Source of the DNA: Bacilli bacterium
GTDB taxonomy: Bacteria; Bacillota_I; Bacilli_A; RFN20; CAG-826
DNA: 64,000 nt
Reading direction: 5' to 3'
Assembly (NCBI GenBank): GCA_016298185.1
Contig: JAEDDA010000002.1
Span: 1 to 64,000, forward strand
A program made the position numbers and the translations under genes. The notes beneath the pieces were generated by a model. That model saw nothing but the letters and a program-made list of their open reading frames with translations, did no database searches and was not told the origin of the DNA. How positions within the stretch are numbered: the stretch's first letter is position 1; every line of letters starts with the position of its first letter. Shown one piece after another: positions 53,489-61,794 of this stretch.

Positions 53489-54283
53489 ATGACAAAAAGC
53501 AAATATGTGATTAACAAAATTACCATTATTGGTTTTCTTCTTTATTTCTTTATTTTATTAATCGAGAGAATTATCGCTTTAATCTTATCGGTTAATAATG
53601 GAGGGTATATTTCTTTATTATCTGGATCATTCTTTGGGGTTAGCACTTATATTATCACTGCTTGTAGTGTCTTATTCGGCGTCTTGCTATTTATTAAACC
53701 ACTAATAAAATTAGTGAAATGTTTATTTAGTCGAGAGATATATTGTTTTAAAGAAGATAAAAATTTAATCAACAGTGTAATTGTTCTCCTTTGTGGAGGG
53801 ATGATGCATACAGGATTTACTATCGCGCCTATCCAATTTGTGGCTTATGGTTTTTTGATTTTATCTATGATTATGCAAGTCATCGATCGTAAAGAAGATA
53901 AAGAAAATTTATTCATCAATATTTGTTCGTTAATTTATATCACTTTATTCTCGATGTGTATACCAGTATGTTATCCAACTTATTTAGGCACACCGATAAA
54001 TGTCTTCTTCTATATTGCGGAATACCTCGCAGTGACTTTATTACTCCCTTTATTCAGGTTATTATTGTTAGGATTTTTCAAAGAAGGTCATGTGCGTTTT
54101 TCTTTGATTCCGTTTTTTGTAATGATTATTAGTTGTGGCTTGGTGATTGGTTTAAAATTTGAAGAAGAGATTAATTATTTTGTTTTGATATTTGCAATAT
54201 TAACCACTTTGTTCTATCTAATCTTCGGCTTGAGGATTCGACAGAAATTAATACATCAAGAAGATAAAAATGAAGTTAGGTAG
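53489..54283 (+). CDS. multi-pass membrane protein, unknown
   Basis: The 264-aa protein has about seven hydrophobic helices (about 9-34, 43-70, 92-108, 113-131, 142-160, 169-192 and 203-246 as a longer hydrophobic block). I do not recognise the family. Codon use is richer in A/T third positions than the housekeeping genes before the tRNA. It has its own promoter and stands alone. Confidence 0.65.
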   Translation: MTKSKYVINKITIIGFLLYFFILLIERIIALILSVNNGGYISLLSGSFFGVSTYIITACSVLFGVLLFIKPLIKLVKCLFSREIYCFKEDKNLINSVIVLLCGGMMHTGFTIAPIQFVAYGFLILSMIMQVIDRKEDKENLFINICSLIYITLFSMCIPVCYPTYLGTPINVFFYIAEYLAVTLLLPLFRLLLLGFFKEGHVRFSLIPFFVMIISCGLVIGLKFEEEINYFVLIFAILTTLFYLIFGLRIRQKLIHQEDKNEVR

Positions 54284-54341
54284 TCCCTGACATCTTTTTT
54301 AAAATGATATTGACGAGATCTAATATATAGGCATCAAATGA

Positions 54342-54509
54342 ATCTCCTGTCCTAAGCAAGACATCAAATTTGCCAAAACATTTAAAAACAGAAATTCTGC
54401 GATTAAATATATGTTTGAATGCTTCGATAAGAAAGGTCTTTTTACTTATGAAGTTAAAGATGAATATAGTTTAAAAGACAAACACGATATCGAATATGTC
54501 ATCGATTAA
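54342..54509 (+). pseudogene. 3' fragment of an unknown gene
   Basis: An open frame without a useful start, preceded by a stop at 54339-54341, encodes about 55 hydrophilic residues that include FAKTFKNRNSAIKYMFECFD and ends in TAA at 54507-54509. It reads like a protein end left after deletion of the rest. The family is not recognised. The rest of 54284-54638 shows no gene. Confidence 0.45.
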
Positions 54510-54638
54510 TATAATCGTTTTCGTATTGATCGTAATTTTTCAATGATGTAGATAGCCTTCTTTTATTTTTCAAAAATCATTTATATTATTTTTAAAAAAT
54601 GCCATACTAAAACCGAAACATTAATACAAGTATTAAAT

Positions 54639-55637
54639 ATGATCGAATTAATTCATTTAACTAAATCCTTTAAAAAGCCTGTGCGTAAGCCTGGTATTAT
54701 TGGTATGTTCACATCTTTATTTTCTCGTAAATACACAGTAACTACCGCGGTTAACGATATTTCATTTAAGATAAATGATGGAGAAATCGTTGGTTATATC
54801 GGGGCAAATGGAGCAGGTAAATCTACGACGATTAAGATGATGTGCGGGATATTAAATCCCACAAGTGGTAAGGTTTTACTTAATGGTGTAGAACCTTATA
54901 AAAAAAGAAGAGAAATCGCTAAAAGTGTCGGTGTAGTTTTTGGACAAAAAACGCAATTATGGTGGGATATTCCTTTAATTGAATCTTTTGTCGTCTTGAA
55001 AGAAATGTATCAAATTTCTGATCAAGATTATGAAGAAAGAATGGAATTCTTAAAAAGTACATTAGGAATTAGTGAATTCTTACATCAACCAGTTAGAACT
55101 TTATCTTTAGGGCAAAGAATGCGTGCTGATTTAGCGGCTGCTTGGCTACATAATCCATCGATTTTGTTTTTAGATGAACCAACTATCGGTTTAGATGTTT
55201 TGGTTAAAGAAAAAATTCGTCAAGCAATTAAAACAATGAACAATAAATACCATACCACAGTGATATTAACCACTCATGATATGGAAGATATTGAGAATTT
55301 ATGTTCGAGAATTATCTTAATTGAGAAAGGCGGCATCATTTATGATGGCTCTTTAAAAGATATTAAACATAAATTCGGTGACGCGAAGACTATTTCTGTT
55401 CCTTATTTTGGCGATTATGATATCACTTCTTTGGATGATTTTAATCAAAAAGTTAAATACGAACTAAAAGATGAACATTTGTTGATTAAATTTAACGCTG
55501 GACAAGTGCCTTTAGAAAATATTGTCAATTATGTTTTCCATCATCTCCATACGCAAGATTTTGTCATCAGCGATATTAATATCGAAGATATCGTTAAAGA
55601 AATATTAGCGAAAGAAGAAAACCATGAAAAAATATAA
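54639..55637 (+). CDS. ABC-2 type transporter ATPase
   Basis: The 332-aa protein has Walker A GANGAGKSTT (about 55-64), signature LSLGQRMRADLAAA (about 149), Walker B ILFLDEPTIGLD (about 172) and THDMEDIE. It belongs with the exporter ATPases encoded beside two DUF990-like permeases. The first 40 residues carry the basic insertion typical of this group. No ribosome site is seen. Its 3' end overlaps the first permease gene by 14 bases. Confidence 0.9.
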   Translation: MIELIHLTKSFKKPVRKPGIIGMFTSLFSRKYTVTTAVNDISFKINDGEIVGYIGANGAGKSTTIKMMCGILNPTSGKVLLNGVEPYKKRREIAKSVGVVFGQKTQLWWDIPLIESFVVLKEMYQISDQDYEERMEFLKSTLGISEFLHQPVRTLSLGQRMRADLAAAWLHNPSILFLDEPTIGLDVLVKEKIRQAIKTMNNKYHTTVILTTHDMEDIENLCSRIILIEKGGIIYDGSLKDIKHKFGDAKTISVPYFGDYDITSLDDFNQKVKYELKDEHLLIKFNAGQVPLENIVNYVFHHLHTQDFVISDINIEDIVKEILAKEENHEKI

Positions 55638-56478
55638 ACCTTTCTTCCGAGCAGGAATGATTAATTTTCTCGCTTATCGATTTTCTTTGTTGACTTGGTT
55701 AATTGTCACCGCTTTACAAGTGGTGTGCACAGTTTTCCTTTGGCTTGCTGTTTTTAAAACCTCAGCAGAATATCAACATATTGATATTAATGAAGTGGTG
55801 ATTAATGGATTCACATTAAAAAGCGTGATTGTCTATTTTGTTTTTTCTAACATCTTTTCCTTTATCACTTTTGGCAGTGACACAATGTGGAATATTAATG
55901 AGGATATTCGCGAAGGAAAAATCGCTGTTAATATCATTAAACCGATTTCTTATCGCATTAGATTATTGTTTACTGCTTTAGGCACTTCTTTTGGTCCAAC
56001 ATTAATTTTTGGAGTTCCTTTGTATATCATTGCTTATACGGTATTTGTTTTGACTAAAATGCTCATTATCACTAATATTTGGATGTTTTTGTTTAATATT
56101 TTAATATTTATAATATTAACAGTGTTAGCTATGATTCTAAGCGACAGCATCCAATTCTTCTTTGGTGTTTTGTGCTTTTATACATCTAGTGCTTGGGGTT
56201 TATCGATGTTAAAGAATACCATCACTAATTTTCTTTCTGGTAGTTTATTACCATTATCATTCTTTAAATTCGGTCATTTTGATTTATCAAAAATCGTACA
56301 ATATTTACCATTTGCTGGCTTAGTGCAAAATCCGATATTAGTGTTGATTAATCAGTCGACAATCAACCAAAGCATTCATTATGTCGGATTATCGCTTGCC
56401 TGGATTATTATTTTCGAAATAATAAATAAATTGAGTTTTATGCGCGCTTCAAAAGCGATCACGGTACAAGGAGGATAA
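55624..56478 (+). CDS. ABC-2 family permease, first subunit
   Basis: The 284-aa integral membrane protein has six helices and features like FGSDTMWNINEDIREGKIAVNIIKPISYRI (read here as two segments, about 84-100 and 101-114), close to the COG4587-type permeases. It pairs with the next permease and the preceding ATPase in an exporter of unknown substrate; relatives are linked to drug or peptide export. Confidence 0.8.
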   Translation: MKKYKPFFRAGMINFLAYRFSLLTWLIVTALQVVCTVFLWLAVFKTSAEYQHIDINEVVINGFTLKSVIVYFVFSNIFSFITFGSDTMWNINEDIREGKIAVNIIKPISYRIRLLFTALGTSFGPTLIFGVPLYIIAYTVFVLTKMLIITNIWMFLFNILIFIILTVLAMILSDSIQFFFGVLCFYTSSAWGLSMLKNTITNFLSGSLLPLSFFKFGHFDLSKIVQYLPFAGLVQNPILVLINQSTINQSIHYVGLSLAWIIIFEIINKLSFMRASKAITVQGG

Positions 56479-56479
56479 T

Positions 56480-57298
56480 ATGGGACATTACATCAAATTA
56501 TATTTTCTTTGTATCAAAAGAAGCATCATTGCGAAATTAGAATATAAAAAAGACACATTAATCGCATTATTCAGCTTCGTAATTGCAAATCTTTGTTCCA
56601 TTTTATCGATTTATTTTTTAGTAAATTCGATTCCTGCATTATCAGAAAATGGGAATAATTGGTCGATATATCAAATCGGCTTCTTATATGGCTTTTCGAT
56701 GATTCCGGTTGGAATTGACCATCTTTTTAGTGATGAGTTTTGGTTAGTGGCGTATCGTCGCGTAAGAAACGGAACATTAGATCCAGTCTTTTTAAGACCG
56801 GCACCTATTATGTTTCAAATCTTTGCCGAAACATTCCAGCCAGAAGGATTTGGGGAATTAATTGTTGGAACCGCAATGTTAATATTGTGTGGTTTTAATA
56901 CATCAATCAATTGGAGCTTCCCTTTAATATTCATGTTGATTGTCGCTTCGATATTTGGAGCAATAATCATCACCTCTTTAAAAATTATTTTCTCTGGACT
57001 AGCATTTGTTTTTAAAACATCTGGCCCTTTATTGCAAGTGGTCTATAATTTTATCTCTTATACAAAATACCCCATCGGTATTTATCCATATTTTTTAAGA
57101 GCAATGTTAATATTTATTTTCCCGTTTGGCATTATTATCTCTTATCCGATTCAAACTTTATTTTTTGGTAATGTCTATTCGTGGCTTAATCCTTGGACGC
57201 TAAGTTTAATAATCGTTGTCGTTGCGATATTATTCTTCTTTATCGCGATTGTGTCTTGGTCACTTTGCGTTAAAAAATACGAATCAACCGGTTCATAA
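56480..57298 (+). CDS. ABC-2 family permease, second subunit
   Basis: The 272-aa protein has six helices and the RRVRNGTLDPVFLRPAP segment (about 94-110), as in COG3694-type permeases. AAGGAGG ribosome site, one base after the first permease. Completes the three-gene exporter. Confidence 0.8.
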   Translation: MGHYIKLYFLCIKRSIIAKLEYKKDTLIALFSFVIANLCSILSIYFLVNSIPALSENGNNWSIYQIGFLYGFSMIPVGIDHLFSDEFWLVAYRRVRNGTLDPVFLRPAPIMFQIFAETFQPEGFGELIVGTAMLILCGFNTSINWSFPLIFMLIVASIFGAIIITSLKIIFSGLAFVFKTSGPLLQVVYNFISYTKYPIGIYPYFLRAMLIFIFPFGIIISYPIQTLFFGNVYSWLNPWTLSLIIVVVAILFFFIAIVSWSLCVKKYESTGS

Positions 57299-57325
57299 AT
57301 AATAATTTTATACATAGTATAATAA

Positions 57326-57568
57326 ACACCATTTGATTATCAAGATGATGAAAATGTCCGCGATAAATTTGGGCATAACATTAATGAAGAAGTCAAAAAA
57401 TGCAAGAAAGAAAAAATGCTCGCTATTATTCAAACCTTGAAGAACGAGCCAGACTCTATCCTAAAATGGGATAAGAGAATTTGGATAATGATGGTGAAGA
57501 ATGCAAATGTCCATAGAGATAAAAGCATTACATTCAAGTTCTATTGCGGTGAAGAAGTTAGAGTTTAA
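57326..57568 (+). pseudogene. chimeric remnant: ClpB-like start joined to a serine-recombinase-like tail
   Basis: One open frame of 80 codons without a start. The first part reads DYQDDENVRDKFGHNINEE and VKK, almost the same as residues about 7-28 of the clpB gene at 63245, also at DNA level. The last part (DKRIWIMMVKNANVHRDKSI, then TFKFYCGEEVRV) has the pattern of the C-terminal end of large serine recombinases. It is gene debris rather than a working gene. Confidence 0.5.
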
Positions 57569-57893
57569 CAGCTCTAGCTTTTTCGATATAATAACTTTAT
57601 AAAACACTCTTAAACCATAGGGGTATGCAAAAAACACCTAGGGTATGCAGTGTATCAAAATGGGTAAACGGAGGCATTATAGAGATGCAGAGATAATACG
57701 TAGTTATTGTCTCTTTTATTTTTTAAGGTTTTTGGATTAAAACAAATAGTATAAAATACTATTAGATTTAATATAAACCGATTATGCAGTGTGCTATGTT
57801 TTATAAGGAAAAAGACAATAAAGCATACATTAACGCGAATTTTTTACAAATGCTGTTTCATGTATAATAATAAAAAAAGGATGAGATAATGTT
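57569..57893. other. gene-free stretch with short repeats
   Basis: Contains TAGGGGTATGCA and TAGGGTATGCA copies about 20 bases apart, a second pair of TATGCAGTGT (near 57643 and 57784), and a terminator. Two tiny frames of about 27-31 codons exist but nothing supports them as genes. Confidence 0.4.
57689..57727 (+). terminator. terminator-like hairpin
   Basis: AGAGATAATA and TTATTGTCTCT (one G-T pair) followed by TTTATTTTTT. Confidence 0.65.
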
Positions 57894-58307
57894 ATGAATT
57901 TGTTCAATTTTTTTACCCCAAAAGACAAAACATTCTATTTGTTGTCAAATTCTACCATTAGACAAGCTTTAGAAAAATTTGATGCTCATAAGTTCAGTGT
58001 TGTGTCTTTACTAGATGATGATGGAAGGTTTGTAGGAACCGTTTCCGAAGGTGACATTTTGAGATTCATTAAGAACGTATATAACTTTGATATCAGCAGA
58101 GCTGAAAACATAAAAATCTCGGAAATTGAAAAATATAGACCCTATTCTGCAATCAATGTTGAAAGTTCTATTGATGATGCGATAACTCTTGCGCTAGACC
58201 AAAACTTTGTACCGGTTGTAGATGATAGAGGAATATACATAGGTATTTTAAAAAGAAAAACCATCTTAGAATATTTGATAGCTAAAAATATCGAAAAAAA
58301 TAATTAA
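57894..58307 (+). CDS. CBS-domain pair protein
   Basis: The 137-aa protein consists of two CBS motifs: about 20-66 (FSVVSLLDDDGRFVGTVSEGD) and about 88-130 (FVPVVDDRGIYIGILKRK). Such pairs bind adenosine ligands and act as sensors. A TATAAT near 57864 and AAAGGA ribosome site precede it. The partner protein is not evident. Confidence 0.85.
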   Translation: MNLFNFFTPKDKTFYLLSNSTIRQALEKFDAHKFSVVSLLDDDGRFVGTVSEGDILRFIKNVYNFDISRAENIKISEIEKYRPYSAINVESSIDDAITLALDQNFVPVVDDRGIYIGILKRKTILEYLIAKNIEKNN

Positions 58308-58411
58308 AAATTATCAAATAGCATTAGAACGCTATCTTTACACGACTTGAACTTAATAAAAGTATTAGAAAGTGGTATTCTTCTTGTATCAAAATTAAAA
58401 CATCTATATTG

Positions 58412-58438
58412 AAGCGGGGAAATACCTCGCTTTTTTGT
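58412..58438 (+). terminator. Rho-independent terminator
   Basis: AAGCGGGG and CCTCGCTT with a five-base loop and six T, about 100 bases after the CBS gene. Confidence 0.8.
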
Positions 58439-58590
58439 TGATGCTTTCTAGAAAATATATTAAAAATCTATTAATTATTACTACACCGTTCATGTACGTT
58501 TGTCATATTCCTTTATATGCAATATTTATAATAACGTTTGCTATATTCCAACAAAAATTGATCTTCCTAGCACAACAATGAAGAATTTAT

Positions 58591-58902
58591 TTGGAACATT
58601 TCTTGGTTTATACGCTTAAATTTTTCTGTTATTGGCGAGTTCTCTATTTTAAAGGCAAAGAATCGCCCACTAAGACGACAATGGCGTTAATTCCTTTGAT
58701 GATATGCACAACATATGTGTATATGCTTGCGACAAGTTTGTCTGATATTTCTTGGGCAGTTCATTCATTAATAAAAAGAGAACCAATTAATAAAGGATTA
58801 CTAATTACCTCAATGGTATTACAATTCTTCTTCTGTTTAGACATCGCTGGTGCGATTATGCATTATGCCGCAGAAAGAAATATGATTAAGAACTCCCATT
58901 AG
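58591..58902 (+). CDS. small membrane protein, start uncertain, possibly frameshifted
   Basis: The open frame encodes about 100 aa with two hydrophobic helices (about 31-50 and 68-90). The only early start is a TTG. In another frame an ATG at 58578 opens MKNLFGTFLGLYA and stops just where this frame becomes plausible, so a frameshift is possible. The stop lies inside the terminator. Family unknown. Confidence 0.4.
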   Translation: MEHFLVYTLKFFCYWRVLYFKGKESPTKTTMALIPLMICTTYVYMLATSLSDISWAVHSLIKREPINKGLLITSMVLQFFFCLDIAGAIMHYAAERNMIKNSH

Positions 58903-58915
58903 GGAGTTTTCTTTT
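58891..58915 (+). terminator. Rho-independent terminator
   Basis: AACTCCC and GGGAGTT with a four-base loop and a T-rich tail. Confidence 0.8.
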
Positions 58916-58941
58916 ATATAAATAATTTTATCGAAAAATGT

Positions 58942-58993
58942 TTGACAAGTTAACTTGGCGGGATTTACTATATTGCTGTACCAAGCGAACTTG
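58942..58993 (+). promoter_or_regulatory. promoter and two operators of the DUF6442/XRE operon
   Basis: TTGACA (58942-58947), 18-base spacer, TACTAT (58966-58971). Two palindromes share CAAG-N4-CTTG: CAAGTTAACTTG at 58946-58957, overlapping the -35 and spacer, and CAAGCGAACTTG at 58982-58993, after the start point. Centres are 36 bp apart. They are probable sites for the XRE repressor encoded downstream. Confidence 0.7.
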
Positions 58994-59011
58994 GCAAAAG
59001 GAGATAAGATT

Positions 59012-59338
59012 ATGGAAAGAGAAGAAATCTTAGCAAAAGCTCAAAAAGAAAATAAAGGTAAAGATATAGTGGAATTAGACGCGCAAAAAAGAAGTACCTA
59101 TGTTGCCTTCACAGTGAGTGGTCTATTAATCATCGCTATTGCAATTGTGGAATTCATCGTTACTAAAAGATTTCCATTCGGTGTTATTGCTGGATTACAA
59201 GGCATGCTTGCGACTGCTTTCCTTGTTAAATACATTACATTAAGAAAGAAACATGAATTAGTGGTGACCATCTGCTATAGCTTATTATTTGTCGGATTTT
59301 TGGCTTTATGGATTTATCAATTAATTAAGGGGTTATAA
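59012..59338 (+). CDS. DUF6442-like three-helix membrane protein
   Basis: The 108-aa protein starts MEREEILAKAQKENKGKD and has three helices (about 30-50, 55-72 and 84-104), the layout I recall for DUF6442 proteins that accompany small XRE regulators. ATG 59012 is chosen since AAAGGAG lies about 10 bases upstream; the longer frame from 58955 would run through the operator region. It ends one base before the regulator gene. Confidence 0.7.
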   Translation: MEREEILAKAQKENKGKDIVELDAQKRSTYVAFTVSGLLIIAIAIVEFIVTKRFPFGVIAGLQGMLATAFLVKYITLRKKHELVVTICYSLLFVGFLALWIYQLIKGL

Positions 59339-59339
59339 T

Positions 59340-59546
59340 ATGGATGAATCATTAGTTCTACATAATAATGTAGCGGAAGCGAGAAAAGAGCAAAAACTGT
59401 CTCAATCTGAACTCGCCTCATTAGTGGGTGTTTCAAGAAACACAATTAGTTCTATAGAAACCGGACAATATCAACCAACCGCCAAACTTGCATTATTGTT
59501 ATGCGTTGCGTTAAAAAAGAAATTCGAAGAGTTATTCTATTTCTAA
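59340..59546 (+). CDS. small XRE-family regulator
   Basis: The 68-aa protein is a single helix-turn-helix: KLSQSELASLVGVSRNTISS (about 19-38) and IETGQYQPTAKLALLL. It matches the short YozG-like repressors that control a neighbouring membrane protein. Very likely represses its own operon through the CAAG-N4-CTTG sites. Confidence 0.92.
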   Translation: MDESLVLHNNVAEARKEQKLSQSELASLVGVSRNTISSIETGQYQPTAKLALLLCVALKKKFEELFYF

Positions 59547-59551
59547 TATGA

Positions 59552-59582
59552 GGCATTCTTAATTCGGAATGTCTTTTTATTT
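59552..59582 (+). terminator. Rho-independent terminator
   Basis: GGCATTC and GAATGTC (one wobble) followed by TTTTTATTTT. Confidence 0.75.
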
Positions 59583-59588
59583 TCCCTA

Positions 59589-59597
59589 TGATAAAAT
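59589..59597 (+). promoter_or_regulatory. extended -10 promoter
   Basis: TGATAAAAT, about 20 bases before the ATG at 59617, with the AGAGG ribosome site between. Confidence 0.55.
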
Positions 59598-59616
59598 AAA
59601 TACAGAGGTAATAAGT

Positions 59617-60519
59617 ATGTCAAAAGAAGAATTATCACTTTTAAGTGAGGAGGGATATACTCTTTCGTTATGTGTTTATTCCGCTGTTCACGCTAAAGGA
59701 AATATTATGTTCGTGCATGGCATGGAAGAACATAAAGAAAGATATGATGAATTTGCATCATTCCTACAAGAACATGGTTATAACATCGTTTTAAGTGATT
59801 TAAGAGGTCATGGTAAAAATGCTCCGTTGTTATCTCATATCGCTGATAAAGATGGAGATAAGTTACTCCTTGAAGATCAAAAGAAAATCAGAAAATTTAT
59901 GGAAGAAAAATTTCCTAATTTACCAAATATGATTTTTGCTCACTCAATGGGCACAATTATTACTCGTAATTTATTACAAGAATGCTCTAATGATTTCACA
60001 AAAGTAGCATTAAGCGGATATGTTAATCCTAATGGTGCATCTGGTATCGCAGTGGCCTTAGGCAACATAATTAAAGCCTTTAAAAAACCAAAAGGCCATT
60101 CCAAGATGTTAACCAATTTAACCACCGGCTCATTTAATAGAGCGGTGAAGAATCCAAAGACCGACTCTGACTGGATTTCATATAATGAAGAGAATATCCA
60201 AAAGTTTGTTGATGACCCACTTTGTGGTGCGGAATTTACCGTTGGTAGTTACTGCGCATTATTTAGACTTTTACATAACATGGCTAAGGTAAAGAGATAT
60301 AAAAATGTAAATTCTGAATTACCATTCTTGCTCATCTCTGGTAAAGACGATCCATGTACTGGTGGAGAAAAAGGTAGAAATGCTTCTTTAAAGGTTCTCC
60401 AAAAAGCGGGATTCAAAGATATTTCTGTAGTCACATTTGATGGCATGAGACATGAAATTTTAAACGAAGTAGATAAACAAAAAGTCTATGACGAAATTCT
60501 CTCATTCTTTGATAAATAG
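59617..60519 (+). CDS. alpha/beta hydrolase, monoacylglycerol-lipase type
   Basis: The 300-aa protein has the Hydrolase_4 pattern: oxyanion region MFVHGMEEHKERY, DLRGHGKN, nucleophile elbow AHSMG (Ser 110), acid in SGKDDPC (about 247) and His in GMRHEIL (about 277). It probably cuts lysophospholipid or monoacylglycerol esters. ATG 59617 has AGAGG upstream; the frame opens earlier, at 59569, inside the previous terminator. Confidence 0.9.
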   Translation: MSKEELSLLSEEGYTLSLCVYSAVHAKGNIMFVHGMEEHKERYDEFASFLQEHGYNIVLSDLRGHGKNAPLLSHIADKDGDKLLLEDQKKIRKFMEEKFPNLPNMIFAHSMGTIITRNLLQECSNDFTKVALSGYVNPNGASGIAVALGNIIKAFKKPKGHSKMLTNLTTGSFNRAVKNPKTDSDWISYNEENIQKFVDDPLCGAEFTVGSYCALFRLLHNMAKVKRYKNVNSELPFLLISGKDDPCTGGEKGRNASLKVLQKAGFKDISVVTFDGMRHEILNEVDKQKVYDEILSFFDK

Positions 60520-60551
60520 TTATATTTTAAAAAATGTGTTATAGTTCATAT

Positions 60552-60605
60552 GAGCCTCCTTAGTTTTATGTTTTGCTATCTAAATTATAGAGGCTCTTTT
60601 TAATT
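60552..60605 (+). terminator. terminator with large loop
   Basis: GAGCCTC (60552-60558) and GAGGCTC (60590-60596) with a 31-base loop and a T-rich tail. Confidence 0.55.
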
Positions 60606-60708
60606 GAAAAAATTTAAAAGCTATCAAAAAGAACGGGGTAGGCTTCCTGTTACTCCACGTTTAATTTGAAAGGACCAGAAAACACAACCCTATGGGTTGT
60701 TTTTTTCT
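60606..60708 (+). ncRNA. candidate small structured RNA
   Basis: A GC-richer stem in AT-rich surroundings: AACGGGGTA (60632-60640) pairs with TACTCC-A-CGTT (60651-60662), nine pairs with a wobble and a one-base bulge. Twenty bases later ACAACCC (60684-60690) and GGGTTGT (60694-60700) with a T run form a strong terminator. No coding frame explains it. It could be a small RNA or the attenuated leader of another unit; no known RNA family was recognised. Confidence 0.35.
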
Positions 60709-60775
60709 TATTTCCCTTTAGTAGAGAAGACTACTGACTTAATAGAGTTATATGAATGAATCGTAGATTGCATTA

Positions 60776-60781
60776 TATAAT
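60776..60781 (+). promoter_or_regulatory. -10 of the DegV gene
   Basis: TATAAT about 36 bases before the ATG at 60818; no good -35. Confidence 0.45.
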
Positions 60782-60817
60782 GGACTTTGACACAATCTTT
60801 CTAGCGAGGTGAAAATT

Positions 60818-61762
60818 ATGGGAGTTAAGATTTATGCCGATGCTGGAAGTAACCTCTTTCCAGAAGTATTAAAAGCGAAAGACTTAGATATTAAAGTCGT
60901 GAGAATGAAACTCTATATTAGAGATCAAGAATATAACTGCTATGATGAGAACTTTAATACTAAAGAAATAAGCAAATTATTTTATGAAGAACTAAGTGGG
61001 AATAATAACATTCGCACTAGTTTAATTAATCCAAACGATTATTTAGAAGCATTTAAAGATGATATCTCTAAAGGACATCAAATTATATGCGTCACAATGG
61101 CAAAAGGTATTTCTGGTACCTATCAATCCGCTTGTATTGCTAGAGATATGATCAATGAAGAATTAGGAAGAGAAATGGTGTATGTTCTAGATTCCGCAAC
61201 CGCGGGATTTGGTGAAGGTATTCAAGCCATTAAACTTGCTAAGGAAGCAGAATATGGAAAAGACTTTTCTTCTTTAGTAAAAGAAGCAGAAGAATTTAAA
61301 TATAAAGTTAGAAGCGAATTTACCGTCGATGATATTAACTTTTTAGCGAGAACCGGAAGAGTGAATAAAGTTGTTGCCAAAATCGCTAATGCATTAAAAA
61401 TTAAAGTCTTATTAAAAGGTAGCAATGAATCCACAATTGTATCTACCGCGAAAGTTCCTGGTAGAAAGTTATGTTTAAAGAAACTTGCAAAGCAATGTGT
61501 TGATTATATTAGAAAACCAGAGAAACAAACCGTTTATATCACACATTGTAATTGTTTAGATGATGCGAATAAGATGAAAGACGAATTAACAAAAAACGGA
61601 ATTAACAACGTGGAAATTTATGATTACGATTTAGTAACAGGAAGTCACTTAGGGCCAAATGCCTTAGCCATCTTCTATGTCGGTGATAATAGAGAATTCG
61701 ATAAAGGCTTATCCTTATCGCTTAATAAGGAAAAAGTAAGACAAAACAAATTAGCAAAATAA
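60818..61762 (+). CDS. DegV-family fatty-acid-binding protein
   Basis: The 314-aa protein has the DegV pattern: an N-terminal strand with YADAGSNL, IRTSLINPNDY (about 66-76), GISGTYQSA (about 96-104), VYVLDSATAGFGEG (about 124) and FLARTGRV (about 169). DegV (FakB-like) proteins hold fatty acids for phosphorylation by FakA. ATG 60818 is chosen with GAGGTG eight bases upstream; a GTG at 60809 is within that site. Confidence 0.92.
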   Translation: MGVKIYADAGSNLFPEVLKAKDLDIKVVRMKLYIRDQEYNCYDENFNTKEISKLFYEELSGNNNIRTSLINPNDYLEAFKDDISKGHQIICVTMAKGISGTYQSACIARDMINEELGREMVYVLDSATAGFGEGIQAIKLAKEAEYGKDFSSLVKEAEEFKYKVRSEFTVDDINFLARTGRVNKVVAKIANALKIKVLLKGSNESTIVSTAKVPGRKLCLKKLAKQCVDYIRKPEKQTVYITHCNCLDDANKMKDELTKNGINNVEIYDYDLVTGSHLGPNALAIFYVGDNREFDKGLSLSLNKEKVRQNKLAK

Positions 61763-61794
61763 AAAGTCGGACCGATTGGTTCGACTTTCTTTTA
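61763..61794. terminator. bidirectional terminator
   Basis: An 11-bp stem (AAAGTCGGACC with GGTTCGACTTT) and GATT loop between convergent genes, with T/A runs on both sides. Confidence 0.85.

Noticed and set aside
57643..57860. Two small frames of 31 and 27 codons starting ATGCAGTGT
   Set aside because: No ribosome sites, the first runs through a terminator, and the shared start comes from the short DNA repeat.
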